Origin: Oxyruncus cristatus | Taxonomy: Eukaryota > Chordata > Aves > Passeriformes > Cotingidae | Reading direction: 5' to 3' | DNA: 64,000 nt | NCBI GenBank assembly: GCA_013399855.1 | Contig: VXAY01004974.1 | Coordinates: 620,001 to 684,000 of the forward strand | Part shown: one piece after another, positions 1 through 12,984 of the stretch | Layout of the letters: each line of letters starts with the position of its first letter | How positions within the stretch are numbered: position 1 is the first letter of the stretch | Position numbers and translations under genes: made by a program | Notes under the pieces: model-generated | What the model was told of the DNA's origin: nothing | The model's database searches: none | Seen by the model: the letters and a program-made list of their open reading frames with translations, nothing else

Positions 1-1900
1 GACAATACTTCCTATTTGTTCAAATCTTTACATAGTACAAACAAATACACCCTTTAATACAACAGTCTTTTCACATTAAGCTTCTGAACAGGGAATTATC
101 CTCCTACTCTAGCTTCTAATTTCCTCTTCCTGCCCCATATACAAAACATCTGGGTGCGGCTGTCTGATGAGACCAGCTGCCTTGGTCTCCCAAGCTATTT
201 TACCTCTTCCTGCCTGTTGCATGAGCTCTGCTCATTTTAGGGGAGGAGGGTGGTGAGTAATTTTTGGTCTGGTTTTTCATGTCTGTTTTAATCTCAATGT
301 TTCTAAGCCCTCAGAAGACAAATGAACGCTGTATTTGTAGAATCAGAAAATTTGAAAAGAAAATGCAGTAAGGAAGGAGCAGCAACTCAAAAGACACTTA
401 AAGAAAAGCCCCGGAGCTGAAGTTAGAGGAAGGCTCTTTGTAATTTGCTTTGCCTTAGACTGATGCAAAGCTACCTAAGTTTGATGAAGAAAGGAGGATT
501 TTCAGCCAAACTGCAAAGAGACAAGAGCTTTGGGGAGTTTCAGCTGTGAAAATTATACCTGATCTGAATGTGAAGACTAAAGAGCTTAAGGCAAAGAGAA
601 TCTTAAGACACAAAGAGACTAGTAATCGTGTGGTGTAGTTCATTGTGATTGAGATACAATAGATTGGAGGGAAATGCTTAAAACAGAGGAAGGAGGAAGA
701 GTATGCTGAAGTTGTGCTGAGTTTTAGCTGGTGGCTGTGCATACATTAGGTTTCGGTGATGCTGATAAAGATTCCTGCCGTGAACATGGGGAGGCAACAA
801 AAAAGTCTTTAATCTTGAAATGAGGCCAAAATAAGTTAAAGAATGGCATAATTTGATGTAGTACAAATCAGAAGTCTCATAGAAAATGGAAGGAAGAATG
901 GGAGAGTCCTTCTAAATGATCAGTTGAAGAAATAAGACAACTGGAATACGACGAGGTCACTGAAATTAGGGGTGTGAGGACAAAAATATTTATTTGAACA
1001 TATCTACTGGGGAGTGTCAAAAATAATGATACATAGAGGGAATGAAAATGGAACAAGTGGTTGTGAGATTTGTCTAGGAAACAATCTCTTGAAACTCTAA
1101 TGACAACATCTTTGTAGAAATGTGAGGAGGAAAGCCACACTAGAGAGGATCTTGGCTGGAAGGGGTGTGGAAAAAAAACCCCAGTGCAATGGTATTGACA
1201 TCACAGAACAAGCTTAGAGATTAAAGAAGTTGTTGCTGTGTTTCTGTGTGGTTGGGGGTTTTTTGTGTATGTGTTTTAAGAGGAAGAGTTTGTTCCCTAT
1301 TTTAGTTTTAAAAGAGTAAAAAAGAATGCAACCAGAGCCTGAGGGGGAGGTTCAGAAGGTGATCATGGGCTGGCTGGAGGAAAATAGATGAGAAATTTGC
1401 GCACCTGCAGTAGAGACCATGTGGGAGGGATGTGGGGGTAATCACTAAAGGCAAGGGTAAACTAGTGAGAAGACCAAGTCACGATCTGCTAAGCTGCTTT
1501 TGAGAGATTGCCACAGCCCTGTACAGTGAAGAGGGATGGAGAGAAAGGCAAAGAAGATCTGAATTGACGTCACTAGAAATTGCAGTCCAGAGACTTATTT
1601 GTGCTGGGAGAGGTGTTCTGCTGGGACGAGACCATAAGAGGGAAGAACAGGCTTCTGGTGGGGAAAGTCATTCTAGTCACAGGCTTTTGCCAGATACATT
1701 CTTGAGCACAAGAGCAGGGGTGGAGGAAGCAGATGTTTGAGGAACTTGGCAAAGTGGACAAAAATGTTGAGGCACAGAAGACTTAGGAGAGGGGGAAAGA
1801 GGGAGCAGCGTGCAGTGAGAATCAACAGCAATTGATGGGGGCTTGAGAACAGATGTGGAGTTGTCTGCCCTTTGCTGATACTAGGCAGGTCCTACCCTTG
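1..1900. other. Non-coding, purine-skewed stretch
   Basis: The plus strand is visibly rich in A and G from about 300 to 1900, with many GAAG, GGAG and AAAG runs. Stops of the TAA/TGA type are frequent on the plus strand, and only short unconvincing frames are open on the minus strand. I see no protein domain, no RNA gene and no repeat that I can name. Such skew can come from an old retroelement or from transcription-linked strand asymmetry. That is inference, and the sequence alone does not decide it. Confidence 0.4.
1565..1572. promoter_or_regulatory. Perfect CRE palindrome (TGACGTCA)
   Basis: The full 8-bp cAMP response element is present exactly. CREB/ATF family factors are known to bind this palindrome. 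Its CpG is notable in CpG-poor surroundings. No TATA box or open reading frame lies close downstream, so a promoter role is not supported here; a distal binding site or chance are both possible. Confidence 0.3.
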
Positions 1901-4900
1901 AGAAATGTGATTTAGTGAATAATAAGAATGCATCCAAATAGAATGCAACTTAGCAGCATCTGCTTGGGAAAATAATTTGAATCAGAAGGGTAAGTTTACA
2001 ACTGTCAGTGCAACTCATTATACTGTCAGCAAAGAGACATGTTAGGGTGTGTGGGAAGAGAATCCTGAAAACATTTATTCATTCCTGCACTTTCCAGCAG
2101 ACTCCCAATGCCTGAATTTGCCAGAGGGGCAGAGACAAGAGTAGGAAACCCTGGCAGCTGAAGGTAGAACAGAATGGTCACTTTAAAATATTTTAAAAAA
2201 AAGTCAGCCCATAAAAGAGCATCCAGTTTTCCTAGGGGAAGTTCTAGTCTGTTATTCTTGCACCTAGTGAAGCATTCAACTGAGACTGGGTGCCGCAGAT
2301 GTGGAAAAAGCTAAATAAATAGGGTTGCAGCTGCTTTTTTTTTTCCCCTCTAATTTTGTGGAGGTAAGCAACAGTCTCCAATGACATCATATAGCTTTTC
2401 TTCACGTTTTTTTCCTGTTTTACAACATGATGGTATTTCTTAGCATTGTGTTTCCCATCGAACATGGATTCCTATTTTATGACCTCTCCCACATTTTACT
2501 GAGAGAAACAAGATTTGGAAAGAGTTTTTAGCAGAAAAACTAGTACTGTCAAACACATCTGTAAACATTCAGCTCTGCTTCACACAAGAGGGTTTCATCT
2601 GTGAATGCTGCATCTAGGAGTCAAACGCAGAGATAAAGCAGGATATTCTCAGCACCTACTTAGAGAAGAATGCATAAAATGCTATAAACTCTGCCACATG
2701 TGACAATAGCCACATGACCCAAATACTAAATTATTCACATGAGCCCATGCAAACAGCAGAAGCAAAGCAAACAGCTTAAACCCAACATAATTGAAGATGA
2801 AAGCACCATCAGGAATCATGACAATGAGTCCTGTGTCATTTCATGTTTCATGCAACACAAATGTGTCACCTTATCTCTTAGGTTGCTAGACATTAATAAA
2901 ACATATTGCCACACTTGAAAGGATAATGCTATCAAAGGAGAGAAGCATTTTGTATATTCACTTTGTATTCTTTAAGAACTGCAGACCAAAGTCATGAATG
3001 GCATCTTAAACCATTTTTCACACAAGGAGCCCATGTGTCACACAAGATTTCTTGTTCCATACCATACTGTCCTTTCATGTTAGGCTGCTTGTTTTTCAGT
3101 ACCAGGATATCCTTTATTATGAGGCTTTTTTTTTTTTTTAAGGTTACTTTTGGGTAAAAGAACAGCTTTGCTGAACTCCACTGCTTTAGCATTTTGTATT
3201 ACAGAAGCAGCTCTAATAGCTATGTCTGCATTGTAAGTTCCCTGTCCTTTCCTTCTGACTTTGCTCTGTGATTTCCCTAGAAGTGTGACAATTCCTGAAG
3301 TGAAGCTGGGAAAAAATACTGAGTTTGTTCCTTGGGAACACTTGAAAGGGATTCAACCATGTGTCAAAGTCAGATAGAAGAGTGTCTGTTCTGTTGACCT
3401 GTTGTGGTGGCTGGGATTTGTAAAGAGCAAAGATAGGGCAAATCCAAAATATTTCATTATGATTCTAGTTCTCAAATGCTTAAGCTGTGGTGAAGCATGT
3501 TTTTGCAAATTCCTTTTCCTTCCTCATCACCCTGCACTCCAGTGTCTATGTTCTCCTTCCTCAGTCCCCACCCTCCTTTTTTAAGACAACCAGTTTGAAG
3601 GCCAGAAACTTACCAACGCCTACATGATGATATCTCTGCTATCAACATTTTGGATAAGGCACGATGTGGTCCATGATCTGGGTTTCACATGTCCCGGTTG
3701 AGATCAGTCATACAGAGTCATGGCAAAACATCACAGAATAGTTGCTGGAGGATGTGATCCATAGCCTTGCCTGACCCTGGGATTGCAGACATAGATTGTT
3801 GCTGAAGCCTGTCTTACTTTAGCCTGGTGAGTTTAAGCACAGGCTCCTCCAATCAGTTTGTATGCTATGCAAGTTAGGATGACAGCAGGGGTTCAGACTT
3901 TAAATACAACCAAGACTGGGAGGCCTCTGGGTCCTCCCTACTTACATGTTTTTCCCATGGTTTGGCTTCTTCAGTGGGGAACTCCCCCAAAAGAGATATA
4001 TGGCCTGACATTTAGCAGATTGGCAGGCAAGCCTGTGGAGTCTGCTAAAACATTTGTGGGAGTCTGGAAGCACTTTAGAGGCTGATAGATAAGAAGTTAG
4101 AAACATCTGAAGTTTTGAGGAGGAAAACATGATTTATGGTGACTATGAAGAGCAGGAAATCAAAACTGTTAAGAAATCAGCTTCAGGTCATCATAAAGTT
4201 TTGATCCCTAGTTTCACATTAAGAAACAGAATACTACTAGAAAATCATGCCTGTGGTAATAAATAAAATTAAAAATTAGCTACTATATACTCTTTTCATC
4301 TATAGATTGTGGTGATAAGAAGAACACAGTGAAAACCTAATTTATTGCAGCTAAATAGTTGACTGTTAAACATTTCTTTTTGTGGGACTGTAAATTCTAC
4401 CTGTTGACATGAGCTCAATCTTAGTTGCTTTCTGGACTGGATTGCTTTGTCGTTTAGAATTAACTCCGTACAGGCATTTTGAAGAGTTATTGTTTCTTGC
4501 AAGTGTATTATGAAAAGGAGAAATCCCAAAGGAGAGAAAGAAATAAATTGGCAAAAGACTTTGGCACTAATTGTAGCCATGGCTACATTTATTGTTATAC
4601 AAATCAATTAGGACCATATTTTGTGAATCTTAATTGAGGAAAACTGCCGTCTTTCTCCTACAAAACTTGATCTTAGAATATGTGATTTTTTAGTCACATC
4701 ATTTGCCTACCACTATGGGAAACACTTTCTTTAGTACACTCTAAAAACGTAAGATGTTACAAGTGCACCTACTTTACATCTTTTTCATATAAGTAATAAA
4801 ATTCTGAAGTGCTTGTTGAAACAAAATGCTAGTGAGAATCTTTGTATTACTTAAAGGCTTTGGAATTTGCCTATATTTACCTACAGATTTTGGCCTTTGT

Positions 4901-6292
4901 TTTTGTTGTCCCAGCTGACACCATTCAACTGAACTTGGGGTTCATGCAATGAAGGGCAAATTTGAAAATTATGTTCTTTACAATTCTCCAAAACTGGTCG
5001 CCAGAATCATTGGTCTGAGTTGCAATATATGCTTATAATATATTATCTATATATATATAGGTATATCTCATACCTATGCATGAGTCCAAGTTACTACAAA
5101 TAATTACTGAAAGCATGAAGACTTGTAGGACTATGGCAATGTCTTTATTATGAAATCCAAAGGATATCCTTCGGTGTGGGTTGGTTTGTTTGAACAATTA
5201 ATAGGGATATATGTCCCTAAATGTGGCTGGAAGCTACACTTGGAAGCAGGCCCAAACCCACATGCTTAGACGAGCCCGATGGTTCAGTGGATCACAGAAA
5301 ATAGACTGGTGACCCTTAGCTGTTGAATCTTTTTAGAGAACTGTGGGGAAAAAAGGAGGCAGATGGAAGCATAGTACAAACCTTTGATTTATTTGAGTCA
5401 TTGGCGTTTTTTTGCCAGATTTCTTTTTCATATCTGATGAGAGTCATATGCAGAAGTGTATGTCTTTTTTAATTTACATGTGACATGGATACTGACTGGT
5501 GACAAGGCTTATTTATTGTGGGTAGGAACCAAAGCCAACCAGATGGTTTTGGAAAGTTTGGATACAAATGTAAACTTCAAAGCCCTGAGTTATCATTAGT
5601 GGGATAAAGGTGTGCTAATGTACTTTGTACAAGAAGGACTTCCTAAAAAATTAGATCAGGGAATTTCCCCTGGCATTCAGTGAGGTCATCCTGGCAACCA
5701 AACTGATTGGGCTGATAAAAAGGAAAAGCACGTGTTTGTTGCTGTCCTTAGGAAGAAGAAGCTGAAAGGGATTAGGGTGGCAGGGATCTCGTGGGGAAAA
5801 AGAAGGTTTATTGCTAGCACAAAAGGAGAAGGACTACCAGAGGAGGTGCTGCTTTGGTAGTCTTTTGGGGGGAGGGGATGAAGGGAAACTTCTAAAAATA
5901 GCAAAATATGATCGTCCAGTACTGGCTTTTGTTCCCATCACCCCCTTGAGTTCTGCTTTCAAGATTTATTATATCACTCTTAAATCTCTTGGAGTCATTA
6001 CAATCTTGCCTTTCATCTAGTCTGTATATAAATAATTGATCATCATAAGGATTGAAAACTGTGGAAATGAAGACAGCTTAACACAGATATTCTTTATGAC
6101 ATCAATTACAGGGGGAATCATTTGATGAGAACAGAGAATATTTCAAACGGTACAATAATGCTAGCTCCTAAAATTACTTTGTATTTGAAATGAAATGTAT
6201 ACACTGATTGGTTCTGTTGCCAGTTTATGGAGAAAGTATATTATGGTTCAATGAAAAAGATGGTTAATTATCTGCACATAGGGCTTGCTTCA
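1901..6292. other. Non-coding unique sequence, no gene seen
   Basis: All frames are broken by frequent stops. Simple sequence includes a 14-base T run at 3126-3139 and an AT-dinucleotide palindrome at 5047-5060. A segment near 3743 (ATCACAGAATAG) faintly recalls the reverse-complemented end of a CR1 element, but the match does not continue. Nothing else can be supported. Confidence 0.5.
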
Positions 6293-6380
6293 CCCCTCCC
6301 CTACTTCTCTCTTACACTAGTGTAATTCTGTTGAAGTCAGCTGTGTACAAATGGTGTAATGTAGTGGTGAATCAGGCCTA
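6293..6380. repeat. Old short interspersed repeat with palindromic core, copy 1
   Basis: The segment holds a perfect 14-bp palindrome TTACACTAGTGTAA at 6312-6325. This is followed by TGTTGAAGTCAGCTG and then by GAATCAGGCC near the end. The same arrangement recurs at 25210-25318 and 63904-64000: TTACAC-type box, TGAAGTCA/TGACTTCA core, and an AATCAG/AATTCAG-type end. From memory the pattern resembles a dispersed repeat common in turtle, crocodile and bird genomes, but I cannot name the family with certainty. Strand is not assigned because the unit is nearly self-complementary. Confidence 0.5.
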
Positions 6381-9300
6381 TATTTTGTAAGTAATTTATT
6401 GCAAGCATTTGCAGTACTGATAGAGGAAACATTCAGGCGTGTTTGCTGCTGAGATTGAAACTCCCTGAGCGTGTGTTCTGTTGGCAGCAGTCACGTGCGC
6501 TGGGCCAGGGGCGTCCTAGGGTTAAACACTGAGTACTGCAGCAGTAGCTTAGCCAGTTATTGTATTCAGAACTGGTAAGATGCTAAAATATAGTAAACAG
6601 CATAATTAAGTGTGTTGAAAGGAAGTCAAAGTTCAAGTGAGGGGTTTTTTCTTTTTTTTTTTTTTTAGTGTAGTGTTGACTGGTGAATTTATATATTTGG
6701 CTTGACTGGAGAGGACACTTCCTCTTGTTAGCTGTCATGTTGACATTTTGTGTTGTTCCACTGTTCATCTGCGTTCAGCAATAGGTGGTTTGGACCAATA
6801 TTCAAACTGAAAGGAAGTGTAGCAGTACTCATGCTGTTCTAAGAAGTGTGTAACCGTGTCTGGAGGAGTTGTCTCCTCCTGTGCCTCTGGATGCTAGAAG
6901 CATGCCAAGTGTGTGCAGAGCAATAAAGCCATCTCATTTTATCTGTCTGTGGAAAGAATGCCATGCCAAAAATGAAACCCAAATGTACTTTAATCTGTGT
7001 GAGCAAGTGATAGCAACTTTGTTGTTAGAAGTTCTGGGGGGAAAAATGTTTCATTTTTTATGGGCCACTTCTAGAACTAGACAACATCAAACAGAAAGAC
7101 TTCACTTTGTGGTGGACAGTCCCAGGAAATTATAGGTATTGAACTGTGAAAGCAGAGTTAAATGTTGAGCTTGAATTCCTGTGCATTTGCAGTCACTGGA
7201 GAAAGTCCCAATTAGCAGGAGTGAGAAAGGCAGTATTAGTTCTGAGTGTATTTCATGTGTTTTTCAGGAGTAAGAACTCTAGTTTGAATTAAGATGGGTC
7301 TGTTCCATCACTCTTTAATCTTTTGCAACAGAGTTGGTGTGGTTATATGTTGTAACTGCAAAGATTGGGGAACTGGAATGTGAGAGATTGCAAAAAAACT
7401 TCTGTTCCTGGTGATAGGTAAACATTATGATTTGCCTTGCCCAGGATTCAATTCAGAAAAATACCGAAGTGTGTGCTTTGAAATCATAGGGCCTTCAAAA
7501 TGAAATATTTCAGTACCAGTTTTCCACAGATACTATGTGAATAATTCACAAACAGATTGTGATGGCTGCTCTTTCTGTCCTTTAACTCTTGACCAAATTA
7601 TCACAATATGCATTAATAGTTCCTTTTCTTGTTGTTACTTGTTAGTTTTAGGGGAGACCCCAGTAGCTCGCATTACTTACACTGTCCCTGTACTAGTGTT
7701 AGTAGGTACAAAACATTTGGTTTGCAAGCAGAACTGTGCACGGATTTGCAAACAGCACTTGGATGCCTTAGGGTGTGTAAGGAGTTTGAAGGAGATGTTT
7801 GATTTTGTGAAATATTTTGGATTGATATAATATTTTATGGTATTGTCTTAGACAAAGGACTTTTCTTCTTTCCCTTCAAGCTGGCACCAGACACAGAATT
7901 TCATCAAACCTCTGCTTCCAGACAGAGTTTTGAAAGGCCTTGAAAGTCCGTTGCCTCTCCCAATTTAAAGCAATGGTTGTGTGGCCAGAGGATGTATTGA
8001 CATCACTGAGAGATAGGAACAATGACCCACTACTAAATGTGAGTAGGTTCTGCTTGGAAAACTCCAGTGCTTGCTATGCATTTAGTTCCTTTATGAAATA
8101 TTATTTATTCTGGGTTGTTTTCTAGAATTCTTCTCTCTCTACTTCTTTCTTTCATATCTTAGTGGTGATCACATCTAGCAGCAGCTGGAAGAACATGTGT
8201 ATTGCATATTGACCCTGTCAGTTATGCTTGTGGGAAATCTCATCTCTGTGTATCATCAGGCTGTTTTTTCAGAAGCTTTTGTGACCTTGTTACAGATAGC
8301 ATATCATTGGGGAGGGGGAACCCTACAACCTAATGTTAACAGTGAAACGTGCATTTAACCAGGCATAGCAAAATGAGCAGATATCTATTGTCAAGATAGT
8401 AAGTTAGAAGGAGGGCTGGACATCTAGAGGATCAAGAAGGCAGAAGAAAGGAGAAGGGAACTTCTTAGGACAAAGAGAAGTTCAGATACAGACTGGGCAG
8501 CAGAATAAGTTGCCTGAACTGTCTGGAACGAAAATGGTGCTACCATTGTATGGTAGCAGCCATTTTGAATATCACTGTCATGCACCTTTTTCAGACCAGG
8601 CTTGCACGAATCACAGTCTGAATAAATTTTCATGTTTTTGCATTTAGGTGTTCCTTCGTTGTAATTTTACATAAAGAAAGGTAATTGTGTATGATTAATG
8701 ATAGGGTTTCATTTTCAAGAGTTTGATCGCTTTAATGGGAACCACAAAGTGTAATGCAATATCTTGATGATTTAGACAGTAGATTACTTTCTCTATTTCT
8801 TCATTTGAGAGGCACAGGTATGAAGAACAGATGTGCAGATGTTAGCCTGGTGTGTAGTGTGCCCAGAGGGAGAAGTGTAGGTCAGGGATGATTTTTAAAA
8901 CAGATTTATTTCTGAGGTGTGGAATACAGTACCTTTAATTGTTGTATTTCTGAAACTTCTAGATGACATTTCTAAATTGCTGCTGAGAAAACAAGCCCTT
9001 CCATGGCCATAATATCAAAAGGAAGCTGTGCCTAAGGAGTAAACGTAAGATCTATTCCCACTGCTGAAAGATGTAATTTTTGTTTGTTATTTTGGAAAAT
9101 GTTCAAGGTTGGTTTTCCCTTACAAATCATAGCATAACCTCTGGGAAAACAAATATAACACTTTTAAAGTTGTGTTGTTATAGTTACTGACATGTAATAC
9201 AACTAAAGTTAAAGGTGAGAAAGCTACAGTATGTCCAATTGATTGTGAATAGTGGTGAACATTCATATGTAAGGACGTATACAAGAAGAAATTTGAAGGT

Positions 9301-12300
9301 GTGAAGTAGAGTTCGTCTATATAAATTCAAGGGCAAGTTACATCTGGTGACACTAAGCAGTAAACTTTTTCAGCCATTCACTTAAGCTAAATCTAACTGT
9401 AATAAGCAGCCTTTCAATTTCCTTTAGTAATTTCAAACCCTGTATTTGTATTCACTTTATAAAACACAGCATTATTTTATCAATTGCCGTGGTGTATGTG
9501 AGCCCAAATCATACTAGGACACTGGTTAGGTGTCCATGACATGAGGTTCTGTGCAGATGGGACCAAGCCAGAAATTACACTCAAAGACAGCACTGCATGG
9601 TAGTGCAATGCAGTGGCAGACTGTACAGCTCTCTGCTGTCTGGGACCACATGCAGACCTGGGTAGAGCTAGCTGGAGATCTTTCGTTCATTGAAAATTTG
9701 TCCCATCTTAAAATAATTCTTAAGTCACACTCCCAAAGTGGGTTTCATGTCATCAGCTTCAGCTGCCTGCAGTTTGTTTTCCTGGAACATGTTCTGAAAT
9801 TGAGGGATGAACTAGGGGCCCATTGGCAGTGCCTTGATCTCTCCATTTATGCCAAAGGAAGGATGCTCTGATGGGACTCTTCTGTTAGACAGCTGGAATT
9901 AGGTGAACCTCACCCTGCCTGGGTAAAGTGGGACCAGATTCCAGTTATTTCATGCTCACCTCTTTTTTTTTTTTTTCCATTCTTTCTTTTGACTGTCCAT
10001 CTTGTTTCAGACCCTTCCTGCCTCCAAGGACTGATTGCTTTCCTTTCCTCACTCAATAGTGATTACTTGGCTGGCTTACTGTTCAGCTTCCAGTCTCCTG
10101 GAACCCCAGAGTTTTCAGACAGGAAGGTATCTTTTAGCAATGAACTGTGCTGGTCATTATTTTCCTCATGAGCAATTCTCTTACTTCTCCTTTTCTCTGC
10201 AGGAGAATGGCTTGAAGCCACAAGTTTCCATGTGGTGTGGCTATATTGGCTATTTAGTTTCTTTGCTACAGCCTTTGTATTTTTGTCTCCCTCATCTATG
10301 TTAGAAAGTGGGAGGTAATCATGGGTATAGCTCACTTTAGAGATGCTTTAGGCTAAAAGTATTAATGTTTTTAAGGCTCTTAGAATGCCTGCGCAGGTAT
10401 AAACCTTGACACTGTGGTAGCATTTGTTGAGAGCTTATGAAATTGAACAGTGTAATTCTGTCAACAGTTTCTGTATTTAGAAAGTTTTGACCCATAGCTA
10501 AATTCTTATATGAAGTTAATTCTTAAATGAAGAAAATATTTAGAAGTTTGAAGTTTAGAAATTTGATTGAGCTCTCAGACCCTTTGGGCTAATAAGAACT
10601 TTCTCCTCAGCCAGCTCTTACAGCTGAGATTGTTTAGATATCCATATAAAAATGTAACTAATACTTCTATAAAGAGGAAAGCTGGAGTACCTCCATGGCA
10701 GAACTTTTGGAATAGCTCTGCTTCCTTCAGTTCCTTTCCTATTAAAATCATTGGAAAAATCTGTTCTTGACTTTAAGGGGAGCAAGGTTAAACTAGCACA
10801 GAATGTTTTGAAAATTCCAAACTGGTAATTTAATCTTCAGATTTAACCATAGTGGCCCTTGCAAATTTTTTTTTTCCAAAGCTGCACTCAAAATAAACGA
10901 TGTGTTAGTCTCTAATAAATGGTCCTTAGTAAAAGCATGTATTATGCTTCCTTTGAAAAGTCATTTATTTCTTAGGGTGGGTTTCTGATTCAACTGTCTC
11001 CCAGCATGCTGTTCCAACTTTTTTTCCCTTCTAGGAGTTTGTATAAATGCTGCAACTTGCTGTGTTTCTGTACAGCAACACATGTGCATCTGTGCATAAC
11101 AACATGAAGAGGATAAACCTCAGACTTATTAGCATGGTTGTCTTCAGATTGAAAAATACTTTCTGTAGGTTCATTTCTTAGAATCAGCTTCCTGATTTCT
11201 TGCTTATTAAATCATGTAGTGTTTATGAAATAAGACTCCCAGTCTGTCAGTCAGAACTCTAAAGCCTTTCGCAGACCGTAAATTCACATTCCAGTAGTTG
11301 TAAGTAGAAAACACTATTGCAATGGTTGTAAAACTCTCTCTCTGATGATTGTGTGTTGTACTGCACCAACAAATCAGAAAAAGAGATGGTTGGGATACTG
11401 TTGTCAACATCTTTTTGCTCAGAATTTCCACTGAGCCAATAAGTGAGCTTGTGCTGATGATTTGTAGTATCTGTTATCACCTTTCATCAGACTCTGAGGA
11501 GAAAGGAAATACAGGATATTCCAGATGGGATTCTGGTGCATGTGCACTGAGGAATCTGTTTGTTTCCTCTGATTGTTAGTGAAGGACAGTGGGGGTGCTG
11601 CTGCTCATTGCATTATTTCTTTTGCTAATGACCATATTCAAGTGACTTCTGTTAATGTGCTGTAATGTACAATTCTTCTGAGATACAGTTATTTATCTTT
11701 TTGGTAATTTTGACTGCTGTTGCACACTTTCTGACACTGTAGATTAGAAGCTGCAGAAATTACTCTGCAGAAGAGTTCATTTCCTTTTTAATGGTGATCC
11801 AGTGTTCCCCACCTTTTCCTTTACGTTTTTTCTTATAACTCTTAGAATCAGTCTCACTAGGTTACTAACTTCTGCAATACCCTGATTAATCAGTGCTAAT
11901 ACAATTTTCTGAACATGTTTCCCAATTAAGTTTCTGGCCTCTTTATTTAAAACAGAAGTATTTGATGTTGAGAATTAACTCTGCAGCACACCAAGAGTTT
12001 CTTACCTCTGTTACTGCTGCTGTGGAATGATATATGTCACTTTTGGGTTTGGATAGTCACTCATGAATCATTCATACTTCTCTCATATATCAGCCACAGA
12101 AGAACACCTGTACTGATGGTAAGAGCAATGGCAATGTATTAGAAAGGATAAGCCTGTAATGGGATGGGCTGTTTAGCTGAGAAATTAAAAACCAACACAA
12201 CACAACACAAGCTGAGATGCAGAAGCTGGACAAAAGTTCTTAAAAAAAGAAATGCCTGACTGTATGAAACCAATGATCAGTGTAGCCTGCTTCTGTCTCC

Positions 12301-12477
12301 AACAGAGGCAGTGGGAGAGGCTATTTGGGGATAGCATGCAAACTTCCATGGTCTGTTCTCAGGTTCTGTCAGCATCACAGCTGGTGTATTACAGATATTA
12401 GGGACTGCATACCTGCATAGTCTTTTTAGTGTTCATGGACATGTTTCCCATTAACTTACCTCAGTATCAACAGTTTT
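6381..12477. other. Non-coding unique sequence, no gene seen
   Basis: No open frame longer than about 107 codons and no recognisable domain. T runs occur at 6652-6666 (15 bases) and 9963-9976 (14 bases). A pyrimidine tract ending in CTGCAG at about 10174-10201 looks like a splice acceptor, but no matching donor with a convincing coding segment follows. Three CACAA units lie at 12196-12210. The stretch is compatible with intron or intergenic DNA. Confidence 0.5.
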
Positions 12478-12800
12478 TCAAGTGAGAATGTCTTTTAATG
12501 CCAACAACCTCCTGTGGCAGCAAGTTCCAGAGGATCACTACTCTCTGTGCAAAGTACTTTCACTTTAATTAAATCAGTCTACTATTAGTTTCATAGTGTC
12601 CTCTACTAATTTTTCTAGTATTGCAGTATTTTATTCTGTTTGATCCTGCATGCATTCAGCTATCCCCTTTTTTCTGGTACTGTGATCATATCTCCTTTTT
12701 AGCTTTCCCCTTTCAACAGAAGGGTCCTATGCTATATAGCGTATGAGATACTGGATGATTTTAATTGGTCTTCTCTAAATCTTCTGTAACTTCATTACAA
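12478..12800 (-). mobile_element. Decayed CR1-like LINE, ORF2 end and 3' region
   Basis: Read on the plus strand, this segment follows the antisense of an ancient CR1 3' portion. Landmarks are TGTGGCAGCAAGTTCCAGAG near 12512, the stretch around 12570-12610 resembling the usual TTTCAT..GTGTCCTCTA block, GTGATCATATCTCC at about 12681, and ATTGGTCTTCTCTAAATCTT at about 12763. The last two are antisense to the conserved ORF2 C-terminal coding block of CR1 elements. The copy is heavily mutated, with indels and no open frame, so it is far older than the CR1 copies at 33116 and 51361. The family assignment rests on recalled consensus similarity. Confidence 0.6.
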
Positions 12801-12984
12801 AATTAAAAGAAAACTCTTACCTATGTGCTACAACAAGTGTGTCAAGCATGAAAATCTCCTGAACAACCTTAGCAGTAAAGGTACAAATAGCTCACTGAGT
12901 CTGTGGTGGCATTATCCTTTTTATGCCTTTGTCATCAACTGGTCCCACTAATCACAAGACAGTTTCCTGCTTTTGATGTGTTCA

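Noticed and set aside
3735..3770. ATCACAGAATAG resembling the antisense CR1 end
   Set aside because: Only about 12 bases match and the conserved GGTTGGAAGGGACC-type block that should follow is absent.
10174..10304. Good splice-acceptor-like pyrimidine tract and CTGCAG followed by about 100 open bases
   Set aside because: No donor or recognised peptide follows, and the frame ends in a stop. Such acceptor look-alikes are common in introns.
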